Assembly (NCBI GenBank): GCA_965261195.1 | Contig: OZ253455.1 | Span: 1,984,001-2,048,000, forward strand | DNA from: Bin87 sp965261195 | GTDB taxonomy: Bacteria; Chloroflexota; Dehalococcoidia; Lucifugimonadales; UBA3495 | Direction: 5' to 3' | Length of the DNA: 64,000 nucleotides | Shown: positions 34,857 through 43,802 of the stretch, piece after piece | How positions within the stretch are numbered: the first letter of the stretch is position 1 | Layout: each line of letters starts with the position of its first letter | Program-made: the position numbers and the translations under genes | The notes under the pieces: generated by a model | Told to the model about the DNA's origin: nothing | The model's database searches: none | Seen by the model: only the letters and a program-made list of their open reading frames with translations

Positions 34857-36078
34857 CTACCCCATCGCGTTAACGCCCGTCATCCCCAGCCGGAACTGTC
34901 CCAGGTTGTCGTAGGCGCTGGTGTTGACCATGAAGTGCTGGGCGGCGGCGTTCACGTCCCTCAGACACCGCTGCAGCACCCGGTCGTTGTAGATGGCGTT
35001 GCCACCCCCGTAGCGAAACGCCGTCGTCACCACCTGGCAGGCCACATCGGTAGCGTAGGCGCAGGCCCCGCGCAGCCGCAGCTGGCGTTCCAGATCGGGC
35101 CGCTCCTGACGCTGGCAGAACTCCCAGGCGTCTTCGAGAGCTTCGCGACACAGCGCGCGTGCCGCCCGCAGTTGCTGGTCGCATTTGCCCAGGTCGTGTT
35201 GCAACGCGCCGCGCTGGGCGATGGGATCGGTCAGATAGCCGCGTTGGTAAGAACCGGCCTGTAGCGCGATTTCGTCCAGCGCGCGGCGGGCTATCCCCAG
35301 GGCGAAGGCGGCGTGGTCGGTCGTCACGAAGCCAGGCCGGCCCAGCCAGAACAGCGCCACGCCGCGGGTCGGCGCTGATCAGGTTGAAGGCGAAGTCCTG
35401 CGGCAAGAAGTGATCGTTCAGCACAAAATCCCGGCTGCCCGTGCCTTTCAGTCCCATCACCTGCCAGTTGTCGATAAACTGCACGTCAGCAATACGCACT
35501 GCCATCACCATGTGCTCCGGCCCGGGCGCGCCGTCCCGCACGATGCGAAAGCCAGCCGACATCCAGGATGAATGACCCGAACCGCTGGCGAATGGCCACC
35601 GTCCGCTGACGCGCCAACCGCCATCCACGGGGGTGGCCAAACCGCGGGGGATGACCGAGCCGGAGGAGATGGGCATTCGTCCGTCGGCGAAGATCCGGTC
35701 AACGGCGGTGTCCGGCAGAAACGCGCCCTTCCAGGCGGTGCTGGTGCTGTTGATGAAGGTGCACCAGCCGGCCGAAGGGTTGATGTAGCTAATCTCGTCG
35801 ATGAGTTCCAGGTAGAGCAGCGGGTCAACCTCCGGGCCGCCCAGTTCTAGCGGCGCCTTCAGCGACAGCAAACCTTCCTGATACAGCGCCACCACCGACG
35901 GCCAGGCCAGTGTCCCGCTGGCGTCGCTGGCCTCAGCGTCGGCTTCCAGGATGGGCCGGATCCGGGCGATGGCCTCCAGCAAATGGCGGCGCAGCGCCTC
36001 GCGTTCCGCAGGCAGCGTCGGTATGCCGGCGTCCTCCAGGGCGGAAACGTCGTAGGGTTGAATGGTGGCGGCGGACAT
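34857..36078 (-). pseudogene. Acyl-CoA dehydrogenase-like flavin monooxygenase, frameshifted
   Basis: Two adjoining frames give one family member of about 400 residues. The first (36078 to about 35370) has the acyl-CoA dehydrogenase N-terminal and middle domains: ELIDEISYINPSAGWCTFIN, MPISSGSVIPRGLATPVDGG and WRVSGRWPFASGSGHSSW. The second (about 35360 to 34857) has the C-terminal helical domain ending NLGQFRLGMTGVNAMG. The join is at the GGCGTGGCGC stretch near 35360, where one base appears gained or lost. HsaA-like flavoprotein hydroxylases belong to this group. It could be a true pseudogene or a sequencing error. Confidence 0.78.
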
Positions 36079-36098
36079 ACAATGTTCCCGAACCACCG

Positions 36099-36302
36099 TC
36101 AGGCGGTGGCTTTATTCCGTTTCAATTCGTCGATTTCGTCCTCATCAAGGCCGAATCCACCCCGCAGTATCCGCAGGGCAATTCGACGATCCTCGTCGTT
36201 GCCTTCCAGTAGTTCAATCGCGGATTCACGCATGAGGCGGGCATATTCAGGGTCTCGTTGTATGCGTGCCCGGGTAGCGTCATCGTTTCTGATCAGCGCC
36301 AT
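36099..36302 (-). CDS. Small antitoxin-like protein
   Basis: 67 residues. The stretch RDPEYARLMRESAIELLEGN, continuing DEDRRIALRILRGGFG, resembles the N-terminal dimerisation part of small HigA-like antidote proteins (family pattern: DPeFa...L.eAieel..GD...al..Lr). The usual helix-turn-helix that follows is missing, so it is either a short relative or a remnant. No toxin lies next to it. It ends 20 bp before the acyl-CoA dehydrogenase-like gene starts. Confidence 0.5.
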   Translation of the reverse strand: MALIRNDDATRARIQRDPEYARLMRESAIELLEGNDEDRRIALRILRGGFGLDEDEIDELKRNKATA

Positions 36303-36360
36303 AACACCGCTCCTAATGTGTAATGTTCACGGATGCGGGTTCGTATATCGCCGGAATCTA

Positions 36361-37503
36361 TCAAGCGCTTGCTGGCGTATTCTCAATCTCCTCCATCAGG
36401 GCGGTCAGCATCTCGGCTTCCGGAACCACGCGTACCTTTTCGCCCTTGCGGAAAATGATGGCCCGACCGGCGCCGGCGGCGATTCCTACGTCGGCGTCTT
36501 TGGCCTCACCGGGGCCGTTGACCTCGCAGCCCATCACGGCCACCTTGATTTTCTTGTCGCTCTGCTTGACCAGTGCGTCCACATCGTTGGCCAGCTTCAC
36601 CACATCCACGTCGGCGCGGCCGCAACTGGGACAGGCCACCAGCGTCGTGCCCTTGTTGCGCAGATTCAGCGACTTCAGAATCTCGTAGCCGGCGGTAACC
36701 TCTTCCACGCTGTCGCCGCTCAGGGACACCCGGATGGTGTCGCCGATGCCCTCGTAAAGCAGCACGCCCAGGCCAACCGCCGTGCGGATGGAGCCGGACT
36801 GCACGGTGCCGGCCTCGGTGATGCCCAGGTGCAGCGGGTAGGGCACCATCTCACCCAGGCGGCGGTAAGCTTCAACGGTAGTTGGCACGTCGAAGGCCTT
36901 CATGGAAATCTTGATCTGGTCGAAATCCTGCTGCTCCAGCAGACTGATTTCCCACAGGGCGGTGGCCACCATGTGGTCAACCACGCTGTAGTCGCCGGAT
37001 TGCGCTTCGCCGGCCTTGGGCAGACGGTTCACCAGGTCCATGTGACGGGAGAAGCCGCGGGTGCGTCCGATGCCGCCCACCGGAGGCAGGCTGCCGAAGT
37101 TGACGCCGATGCGGATGGGGATGTTGCGCTGCTGGGCCGACTGCACCACCTCGCGCACCTGGTCTTCGTTGCGCAGGTTGCCGGGGTTGAGTCGCAGGCA
37201 GTCCACCCCGCCGGCAGCGCACTCCAGGGCCAGCTGGTAGTGGAAATGGATGTCGGCGATGAGCGGAATGTGAATCTGCTTTTTGATCTCCGCCATCGCC
37301 TGGGCGGCCTCCATATCGGGCACCGCCGAGCGGATAATCTCGCAACCCGCCTCTTCCAGCTCGTGGATTTGCCGCACCGTGGCCTTCACGTCGCGGGTGT
37401 CGGTTTTGGTCATGGACTGGACGGTAACATCGGAGTTGCCGCCCACCTTCACGCCGCCCACGTACACCGGTTTGGTAACTCGCCGTTTCGTCATGGTCAT
37501 CAT
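36361..37503 (-). CDS. ispG: 4-hydroxy-3-methylbut-2-enyl diphosphate synthase (flavodoxin/ferredoxin-dependent)
   Basis: 380 residues from the ATG at 37503 (37500 and 37494 are alternatives). IspG converts MEcPP to HMBPP in the MEP isoprenoid pathway. Signatures: VYVGGVKVGGNSDVTVQSMT at the start, PLIADIHFHYQLAL, DCLRLNPGNLRN, the YPLHLGITEAGTVQSGSIRT block, and the 4Fe-4S ligands CPSCGR and MGCEVNGPGEAKDADVGIA. No frameshift is seen. It is a stand-alone core gene next to an IS cluster whose nearest element starts 99 bp upstream. Confidence 0.95.
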   Translation of the reverse strand: MMTMTKRRVTKPVYVGGVKVGGNSDVTVQSMTKTDTRDVKATVRQIHELEEAGCEIIRSAVPDMEAAQAMAEIKKQIHIPLIADIHFHYQLALECAAGGVDCLRLNPGNLRNEDQVREVVQSAQQRNIPIRIGVNFGSLPPVGGIGRTRGFSRHMDLVNRLPKAGEAQSGDYSVVDHMVATALWEISLLEQQDFDQIKISMKAFDVPTTVEAYRRLGEMVPYPLHLGITEAGTVQSGSIRTAVGLGVLLYEGIGDTIRVSLSGDSVEEVTAGYEILKSLNLRNKGTTLVACPSCGRADVDVVKLANDVDALVKQSDKKIKVAVMGCEVNGPGEAKDADVGIAAGAGRAIIFRKGEKVRVVPEAEMLTALMEEIENTPASA

Positions 37504-37601
37504 CAACACCGCCGCTGGTTTGGGTAATGGGGGTGGGTAGCCTTTTGATGGGTGATGATACACGACGGGGACGGGGGTTGCCACCGGTGGGGGTGGTGGG
37601 T

Positions 37602-37984
37602 CAGGGCAACCGCATTCTAATTGGAGAGGATGGAGAGCAGGTAGTCATTGTCCCAGCCGGCCAGTTTGCGCTTGGCCCTGATGGAGATTTTGGAGGTCCG
37701 GTCTTGCCGCAGGAGGTTAAGGGATATGTGCCGGATTATCGCCAGGTTTGCCGGAGCGTTTCCGGTCCTCACTCTGCTTGCGTCCTCTCGGAAGGACCCG
37801 TCCAACACCCAATGAACGGAATTCTCGATGCCCCAATGACTGCGGGTTGCCTGGAGCAGTCTGCTGGCATCCGACTCCAAGCTAGAGATGTAGTACCGGG
37901 ATTCCACCGACACCCGGTCTCCCTCCCGCCGCTCCGCCAGCACCATCCCGATGCTGCTTAGCCCGGGCCATTCTTTTCCGAACC
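37602..37984 (-). mobile_element. ISAs1-family element, right-hand fragment
   Basis: Begins with CAGGGCAACCGCATTCTAAT, identical to the end of the ISAs1 element at 50076, and contains the C-terminal about 120 codons of its transposase on the minus strand (FGKEWPGLSSIGMVLAERRE, ending LLSILSN). It breaks off at about 37984, exactly where the IS701-like element begins; the rest of the ISAs1 copy is not found on the other side. Confidence 0.85.
37617..37984 (-). pseudogene. ISAs1 transposase, C-terminal fragment
   Basis: About 122 residues with RYYISSLESDASRLLQATRS, HWGIENSVHWVLDGSFREDA and the C-terminus AKRKLAGWDNDYLLSILSN. It is nearly identical to the matching part of the transposase at 50091. 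The N-terminal two thirds, with the first catalytic aspartates, are gone. Confidence 0.88.
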
Positions 37985-38057
37985 TAGACTTTGTACAAAA
38001 GCTAGATAAATTATAAGAACAGGGTAAGCTCGACCAAATCACCACCAGAGGTCGAGT

Positions 38058-39567
38058 ATGCCTACCCTGCCCGCAGTCATAGTAACCCTGCTGCTGCCCT
38101 TTGAGCGCCGGTTTGACCCCAGGACCTGGCGCAAAGCCCAACTCCTGGCCATGGGAGCGATCCGGTCTCCCGGCAAACGCACCGTGTCCTCCGCCCTCAA
38201 CATCCTGGGGATTGGGCAGCACGGCGACTTCGCCGTCTATCACCACGTGCTCAACCGTGCCCGATGGTCGCCGCTGCAACTGAGCCGGGCGCTGTTGCTC
38301 CTGGTGGCCGGGCGCCTTGGTTCGTCCGCCGAGCCGTTGGTGTTCGGCATTGACGAGACGGTGGAACGACGCTGGGGCCGGAAGATTGCGGCCCAGGGAC
38401 GGTATCGGGATCCGGTGCGGTCCAAGGACGACCAGGTGGTGATGACCCCCGGATTGCAATGGGTGAGCCTGCTGTTGCTGACGCGTATCGGATGGGCGGG
38501 TCGACACTGGGCGCTGCCGTTTTTGACCGCGCTGGTGGTGTCGGCCCGCTACGACCGGCGCAAAGGTCGCCGGCACCAGACGGTCACCGACTACGCCCAG
38601 CAGATGCTGGTCTGCCGGCGCCGGTGGCTGCCGGACCGGGACCTGGTGGTGGTGGCCGATGGCGGCTACGCCAAGCGCGAGTTCCTGCGGCATTGCCAGA
38701 GTATGTCGAAGCCCGTTGTCGTCGTCACCAAACTGCGCGTAACTGTTCAGACTTGCGGGGATCTACGGGCCTTCCGGCCTCTCGCAGAGGGGCAGCCAAG
38801 CACGGAATTTGCTTTGCAAGCCGACCCCGTCCCCTCAAACGTGAACAGTTACAACTGCGCAAGGACGCGTCCCGGTACCAGCCCGCGCCACCGCGGCGGC
38901 CCGGCCAGATCGGGCGGCCCCGGGTGGTCGGCGCGCGATTGCCCAGTCCCACGGCGGCGCTGGACGATCCCGCTACACAATGGATTCCCTACCGCGCCAC
39001 CGGTTCCGACGGCAGTACCACCATGGTCGAGCTCGCTTCGGGCGTAGCGCTGTGGTACCACGGCGGGCCGCCGCGCCTTCCCATACGTTGGGTCGTCATC
39101 AGATACCTGGCGGAGCGCCGCGGGCCCTATGCTTTGCTATGCACCGACACCGAGGCGGAACCCCTGCGGATATTGCAGTGGTATCTGCTGCGGTGGCAGG
39201 TCGAGGTGACCCCGTATCAAGTACGGGGCAGGCTCTTTGAGGAGCTGCGGGCTCACCTGGGCCTGGAAACCCAGCGCCAGTGGTCGGAACGAGCCATCGC
39301 CCGAACCACCCCGCGCTCTTTGGCCTGTTCAGCGTGGTGACGCTGGCAGCGGATATCCTGATCGAACAGCGTGGCGGCATGGCGCCGCGCACCGCGGCGT
39401 GGTATGACAAAACCAGCCCTTCCTTCGCCGACGCCATCGCCCTGGTCAGACGACACCTCTGGGTGCAGCAGGGAACTTTTATGCCGTCCGAGCGTGAGCA
39501 CGAATCGATAAAAGTCCCGCGCCTCTTGTACCACAGGATGCTCGACACGCTAGCCTATGCCGCTTGA
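38058..39567 (+). pseudogene. IS701-like transposase split by a MITE and frameshifted
   Basis: The N-terminal 227 codons read MPTLPAVIVTLLLPFERRFD through LVFGIDETVERRWGRKIAAQ and LVVVADGGYAKREFL to VVVTKLR. There the MITE (38739-38852 plus its 8-bp duplication) interrupts. Removing 122 bp restores KLRKDASRYQPA in frame. The rest continues through ALLCTDTEAEPLRILQWYLL and WQVEVTPYQ. A second shift near 39310 (RTTPRSLACSAW in one frame, HPALFGLFSVVTLAAD in the next) leads to the end at 39567. The element is dead twice over. Confidence 0.85.
38739..38852 (+). mobile_element. MITE copy B (114 bp), with perfect 8-bp target duplication
   Basis: Ends GTAACTGTTCAGACTTG and CAAACGTGAACAGTTAC are inverted repeats over their outer bases. 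The flanking octamer AACTGCGC occurs at 38731-38738 and again at 38853-38860. Excision restores the transposase reading frame. The termini match those of the IS66 copies in this window (GTAACTGTTCA...GTTGAGGGG), and 8 bp is the IS66 duplication length. It has no coding capacity of its own. Confidence 0.93.
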
Positions 39568-39674
39568 TTGTACAAAGCCGAGAGCGCGAGCACGAATCGA
39601 TAAAAGTCCCGCGCCTCTTGTACCACAGGATGCTCGACTCTCTCGCCTATGCCGCTTGATTGTACAAAGCCGAG
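39491..39674 (+). repeat. 92-bp tandem duplication of the IS701-like right end
   Basis: 39491-39582 (agcgtgagcacgaatcg to tgtacaaagccg) is repeated at 39583-39674 with a handful of substitutions (cacgctagcc against tctctcgcc). The second copy abuts the IS21 remnant, so it is the edge of a second, otherwise deleted, IS701-like insertion or a slipped duplication. Confidence 0.85.
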
Positions 39675-40970
39675 CCGGAAGTGCAGGGTGGGAAACAGCT
39701 GCTCACGGAAGCGGTAGCGGGCGAAGGCTCCCGGCTTGCGCACCAGGGAGCCGATGACGTGGCGGTAATTGACGTTGGCTTCACCCTCGCCACGCACCCG
39801 CTCCATGCGTTCCACCAGGTGGCCCTTGTAGTACACTTCCACCCAGTCGGCGTACAGACGGATCTGCACCTCCTTGCCGATGAGGCGGGAGGGAACGCTG
39901 TAGCTATGTCCCGCTACCTGGATGGTGCACCACCGGCGCACCTTGGACTGGTAGTTGGCGTATTCCGGCACCGGGGCTGGGGGCAGGGGTCCCAGGCAAG
40001 ACATTTCCTGCTCCAGCTTCCCCTCTGCCAGGCGATTGCGTCGCTCCACCATCTGCCGGACGAAGCTGGCGTAGTCGTCGACAGTGTCAAAATCGCGGCT
40101 GCCCCGCAGGATGAGTGCCTGGTCGATGGCGTCCTTGAGCCGGTAGTGAGCGTGCTCGGCGACGCCGTTTTCATGGCTCTGGCCGCGATTGATGCGAGTG
40201 GAGCGGAGGCCGTAGTGGTCCAGCAGGGCAGCGTAATTGTCGTTCAGCGCCCTGCCGCGGCTGCTGCGCAATTCGTGGGTGGCCGCCGAGGTATTGTCGC
40301 TGCGCACCACCTCTGGAACGCCGCCCAGAGTCCAGAGGGCATTCTGCAACCCATTTTGCAATGCCAGGAAGGTCTCGCCGGCGGCGACCTCGGCGTAACG
40401 CCAGCCAGAGTGGCTGAGGATCAGCTGGAACAGCAGGTGGGGGTAGGACTGGCCGGCGATGGTCACCCTGAGTTCCCCGCAGTGGGTGAAGTCGAACTGG
40501 GCCTCCCGTCCCGGTGGATGCTCCTGGGGGAAGTACACCTCCTGATCCGGACCGTGCAGCGCCCGCCAATCCTGTAATCGTCGTTGCAGGGTGCGCAGCT
40601 GGGCGGCGCTGAACCGCCCGGGATGCTGCTCGGCCAGCCAGTCGATAATTGTCGTTGCCTTCAGCTTGCCCGTCGGATCATTCCGCAGCAGCGGCTCAAT
40701 CTCATCCTCCCACACCCCGTCGAAGGGGTCGGGCCTGGTGCGCCACCGATGCTCCGGTTTCGTCTGCGACGGCAATGGCCCACTCTGCCACTTGCGCGCT
40801 GAACGCACGCTCATCCCAGCCTTGGCCGCTGCCGTTTCCTGTGTCTTGCCTTCCATACGTTTCTGCCTCAAAAGCCCAACTTGTCGGTCTGTAATCAACG
40901 GTACCTCCGTACCGAATGATTACCCCATATCGACCGGCAAAAATAGTCGACGTTACCGGCAGGACTAATT
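39675..40970 (-). mobile_element. IS21-family remnant
   Basis: Contains an istA-type gene without the usual istB ATPase gene. The istA 3' end has been replaced by IS701-like sequence at about 39675. The right boundary, near the ggcaaaaatagtcgacg at 40935-40955, is uncertain by a few tens of bases. Beyond it an IS5 fragment starts abruptly. Confidence 0.75.
39676..40898 (-). pseudogene. IS21-family transposase IstA, C-terminally truncated
   Basis: From MITDRQVGLLRQKRMEGKTQ, with a helix-turn-helix (ETAAAKAGMSVRSARKWQSG). The DDE core supplies its acidic residues in AQFDFTHCGEL, EVVRSDNTSAATHEL and HENGVAEHAHYRLKDAI. Family similarity stops at FPTLHFRLGF; the remaining codons down to 39555 belong to the IS701-like end. 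Without its C-terminus and IstB it is unlikely to transpose. Confidence 0.85.
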
Positions 40971-41339
40971 GTCGTCTATCACCCGGCAATTCGTCGTAGC
41001 GTTCCAGCCCCGTCCGCCATAGCTCCCGGAATACCCCAGCGGCCACCCATTCCTGGAAGCGCAATGAGCGGTGGAGCCGGAGCAAATGCCCGTGGCGTCC
41101 AACGTCTTCCACTGGCAGCCGGTACGCAGCACGTAGCCTATGCCATTGGCGCAAGTCCGGCCGGGCGCTCGGGACCGGCCGCCGCCCAGAGGATGGGTAT
41201 TCACCCATTGGGGAATCAGCGGGGCCAGCGCCGCCCACAGCTCATCGGATACCTGAAAGGAGCCGGTGGTGGGGTTGGCCGGTGTGGCCGGGCCAGCGCG
41301 CTGGGGTCGCGGTGGCTTGGGTTCTGGCGCTTTGGTCAT
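40965..41339 (-). pseudogene. IS5-family transposase, N-terminal fragment
   Basis: Starts MTKAPEPKPPRPQRAGP and has VSDELWAALAPLIPQWVNTH, then GGRSRAPGRTCANGIGYVLR and TGCQWKTLDA, the IS5/DUF4096 N-terminal domain. A frameshift near 41090 moves the continuation (LRFQEWVAAGVFRELWRTGL) to another frame, and the rest is cut off by the IS21 remnant. The right end of the element (aggataggctc, 41406-41416) is still present next to the following IS. Confidence 0.78.
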
Positions 41340-41419
41340 TCCCCAAGATTAGCCTCAACCGCCAGCCCTTGCCTTTCCTACTCATGCGGATTTGCACTTG
41401 TTTTTAGGATAGGCTCTTA

Positions 41420-42281
41420 GAACCTGTCTACGATCTCTGAAATAGGTTAAGCTGAGACTATTATCAGGGGAGGGGTAATCATGTCTCATTCCTATCCCAG
41501 CGACATCAGCCGGGAGCAATTCGCCCGGATTCTGCCGACGTTGGAGTCGGCCCGACGCCGGACCAAGCCCCGCACCGTGGACTTGTATGACGTTTTCTGC
41601 GGCGTGCTGTACCTCTTGAAAAGCGGGTGCCAGTGGCGAATGCTGCCCGCGGACTTCCCCAATTGGCGTACTTGCTACAAGTATTTCCGGCAATGGAGCG
41701 AGCGGCCTGGCCCGGGTCAGGATTCCATTCTGGAGCAAGTCCTAAAAAAAATCGGTTGGCGCGGCCCGACAAAGCAATGGACGGAAAGAGCAGACCAGCT
41801 TCTGTATCGTGGACTCCCAGAGCGTCAAGAACACGGACACCGCTGGGCACAAGGGCTATGACGCAGGCAAGAAGGTGTCGGGAATCAAGCGTCATATCGC
41901 GGTGGACACGCAAGGATTGCCCCATGCGATACACGTGACTACCGCCGACGTTACCGACCGGGCCGGGGCTTTGGCGATGTTTGACCGGCGCCGAGACGGC
42001 CTCAGTCAAGTGCAGAACGTGCTGGTGGACGGGGGTTACACCGGAAAGCCCTTTGCCACTGCGGTGCAAGGCCTGTTGGGAGCCGCGGTGGAAGTGGTGA
42101 AACGCAACGAACTGCACACCTTCGTGGTGCTTCCAAAGCGATGGGTGGTGGAGCGGTCTTTCGCCTGGCTGGAAAAGTGCCGCCGACTCTGGAAGAACTG
42201 CGAAAGGAAGCTCAATACCAGCCTGCAAATGGTGGTGCTTGCCTTCACGGTGCTAATCCTAAAAAGATTGTAAACAGGCTC
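41420..42281 (+). mobile_element. IS5-family (IS427 group) element, complete ends
   Basis: 862 bp between GAACCTGTCTACGATCT and the inverted right end GATTGTAAACAGGCTC, flanked on both sides by TTA, the short target duplication normal for IS427. It is inserted exactly at the right end of the preceding IS5 fragment. The transposase is in two overlapping frames joined at a run of eight A residues. Confidence 0.88.
41481..42273 (+). CDS. IS427-group transposase, two frames joined at an A8 slippery run
   Basis: The first frame (41481-41861) gives the N-terminal domain (SDISREQFARILPTLE, then KSGCQWRMLPADFPNWRTCY). The second (about 41750-42273) gives the catalytic half: VDSQSVKNTDTAGHKGYDAG, VDGGYTGKPFATAV and RWVVERSFAWLEKCRRLWKN. 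They meet at cctaaaaaaaatcgg (41744-41758). A +1 shift, or slippage on the A run, would fuse them into about 264 residues. Frameshifted expression is normal in this group, so the gene may be active. Confidence 0.82.
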
Positions 42282-42284
42282 TTA

Positions 42285-43092
42285 GGTTCTGTTGACATTT
42301 CACCGTAGCCAGATGAGAGCGGCGGTGAAGTGCAGGAAGCCCAGGTATCTGGTGTCCAGCTTCTCAAACCGGGAGAAGATCCGGCGATAGTGCTTGATCT
42401 TGTTGATGAAGCATTCCACCAGATGACGCTCCCGGTACAGATGCCGGTCATAGTCGGCGGGTGCCTTGCGGTTCGAGCGGGGCGGAATGACCGGCATCAT
42501 ACCCAGTTCCAGGATGTGTCGGCGGAACTCCTGGGCATCGTACCCTTTGTCGGCCAGTACGTGCTCGCCAGCATAACCGGCGATCAACTCCTCCGCCTGG
42601 GGTGATGTCGTGCTGTTGTCCTCCGGTCAGTATGAATCGCAAGGGGTTGCCCAAGCCGTCCACGCTCACGTGAATCTTGGTGCTGAACCCGCCGCGGCTC
42701 CGGCCCAGGGCCTGGGCCGCCTGGCCACCCTTTTTGGGGGAGCTCCCGCCGCGCAAGGGTGCGCCCGGACCACCGTGCTGTCAATGATCAGGTATTCCAG
42801 ATCCGCGTCGTCGCAGAAATGTTGATGCATTTGGGCCCAGACGCCTTGGTCAGTCCAACGGGCGAATCGTTTATAGACGCTGTTCCAGTTCCCGTATTCG
42901 GCTGGCAGCAGTCGCCATTGGGCCCCAGAGCGGTTAATCCATAAGACGGCCTCGACAAAACGCCGGCAATCCGCTTCCTGGCCAACGTACACGCCAGTGC
43001 AACCACGCAAGAAATCGAGCATCCTGGCCCACTGTTCTGGTGATAATCTGATGTTTGACATACAGCCATTATAATGAAATGTCAACAGAACC
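42285..43092 (-). mobile_element. IS5-family element with 18-bp perfect inverted repeats
   Basis: 808 bp between GGTTCTGTTGACATTTCA and its exact inverse TGAAATGTCAACAGAACC, flanked by TA on both sides. It sits 3 bp from the previous IS, sharing its TTA. The transposase on the minus strand needs two frame changes, so it may be inactive. Confidence 0.9.
42300..43061 (-). pseudogene. IS5-family transposase in three frames
   Basis: Frame one (MSNIRLSPEQWARMLDFLRG to LEYLIIDSTVVRAHPCAAG) changes at cccccaaaaaggg (about 42735), a plausible -1 programmed slippage site, into GGQAAQALGRSRGGFSTKIH and LGNPLRFILTGGQQHDITP. A second shift near 42600, without a slippery run, leads to the last frame (GYAGEHVLADKGYDAQEFRR, ending CFINKIKHYRRIFSRFEKLD). 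The first shift may be functional; the second looks like damage. Confidence 0.82.
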
Positions 43093-43179
43093 TAGTAACT
43101 ATCTCAAATTGGGGTTCTAAATTGTAGTTAATGGGAGAGGATTGTCGCCAGGATTATTCCAAGAGATGGGTGGAGGTGA

Positions 43180-43702
43180 ATGGTGGTGGAAGGGAAACCG
43201 CTACCTGCTATTTGGGATGTTCCGGACGACCTTTGGGCGCGAATCGAACCGGTGATATTGCAGCTTGACCCACCCAAAGCCAGAGGGCGCAAACGGACGG
43301 ACCAGCGGAAGATGCTGGAAGGCATTATCTTTCGGATGCGCAGCGGCTGCCAGTGGAACCACTGGCCCAGGGAGCTGGGGGATGACAGCACCATCCACCG
43401 GACCTTCCAACGGACCTTCCAACGCTGGGTGGGGTGTGGGGTGCTGGCGGGCATCTGGGCTGCCCTAATCGAGGAATGCCAGGAGTTGGGCGGGGTGGAC
43501 TGGGAATGGCAGTCCGCCGATTGCTCCATGGGTAAAGCCCGGTTTGGGGGGGCGCCATTGGACGCAACCCCACCGACCGGGGCAAAGCTGGGAGCAAGAA
43601 GAGCATCCTGGTGGACGCAGCCGGCGGGTCCCTGAGCGTGGTGGTGGCCGGAGCTAATGTCCACGATACGAAACTCCTTAGCCCCAATCCACCGACAAGA
43701 TA
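43180..43702 (+). pseudogene. IS5-family transposase fragment
   Basis: MVVEGKPLPAIWDVPDDLWA, FRMRSGCQWNHWPRELGDDS and TFQRWVGCGVLAGIW form the N-terminal domain. At a run of seven G (43546-43552) a -1 shift continues as AIGRNPTDRGKAGSKKSILV and VVVAGANVHDTKLL, the first catalytic block. It then stops at about 43702, where unrelated sequence leads into the IS1380 element. About the last third of the transposase is missing. Confidence 0.8.
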
Positions 43703-43802
43703 AGTGTGGCGGCGGGTTGAATGGGTAAGAAAGTGCTCCTGTGCATCTGGGATAATGGTTTTCGAGACAGAAAAACAACTCCAGACCAGGAGCGCCCAAT
43801 AG

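Larger units (their letters stand above)
37985..39582 (+). mobile_element. IS701-like element (DDE_5 transposase), broken
   Basis: The left end gactttgtacaaaagc and the right end attgtacaaagccgag carry matching inverted CTTTGTACAA cores. It holds one transposase gene that is split by a 114-bp MITE and also frameshifted near 39310. The last 92 bp are repeated once more directly downstream (39583-39674). Family assignment to IS701 is by transposase type and is moderate. Confidence 0.68.
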
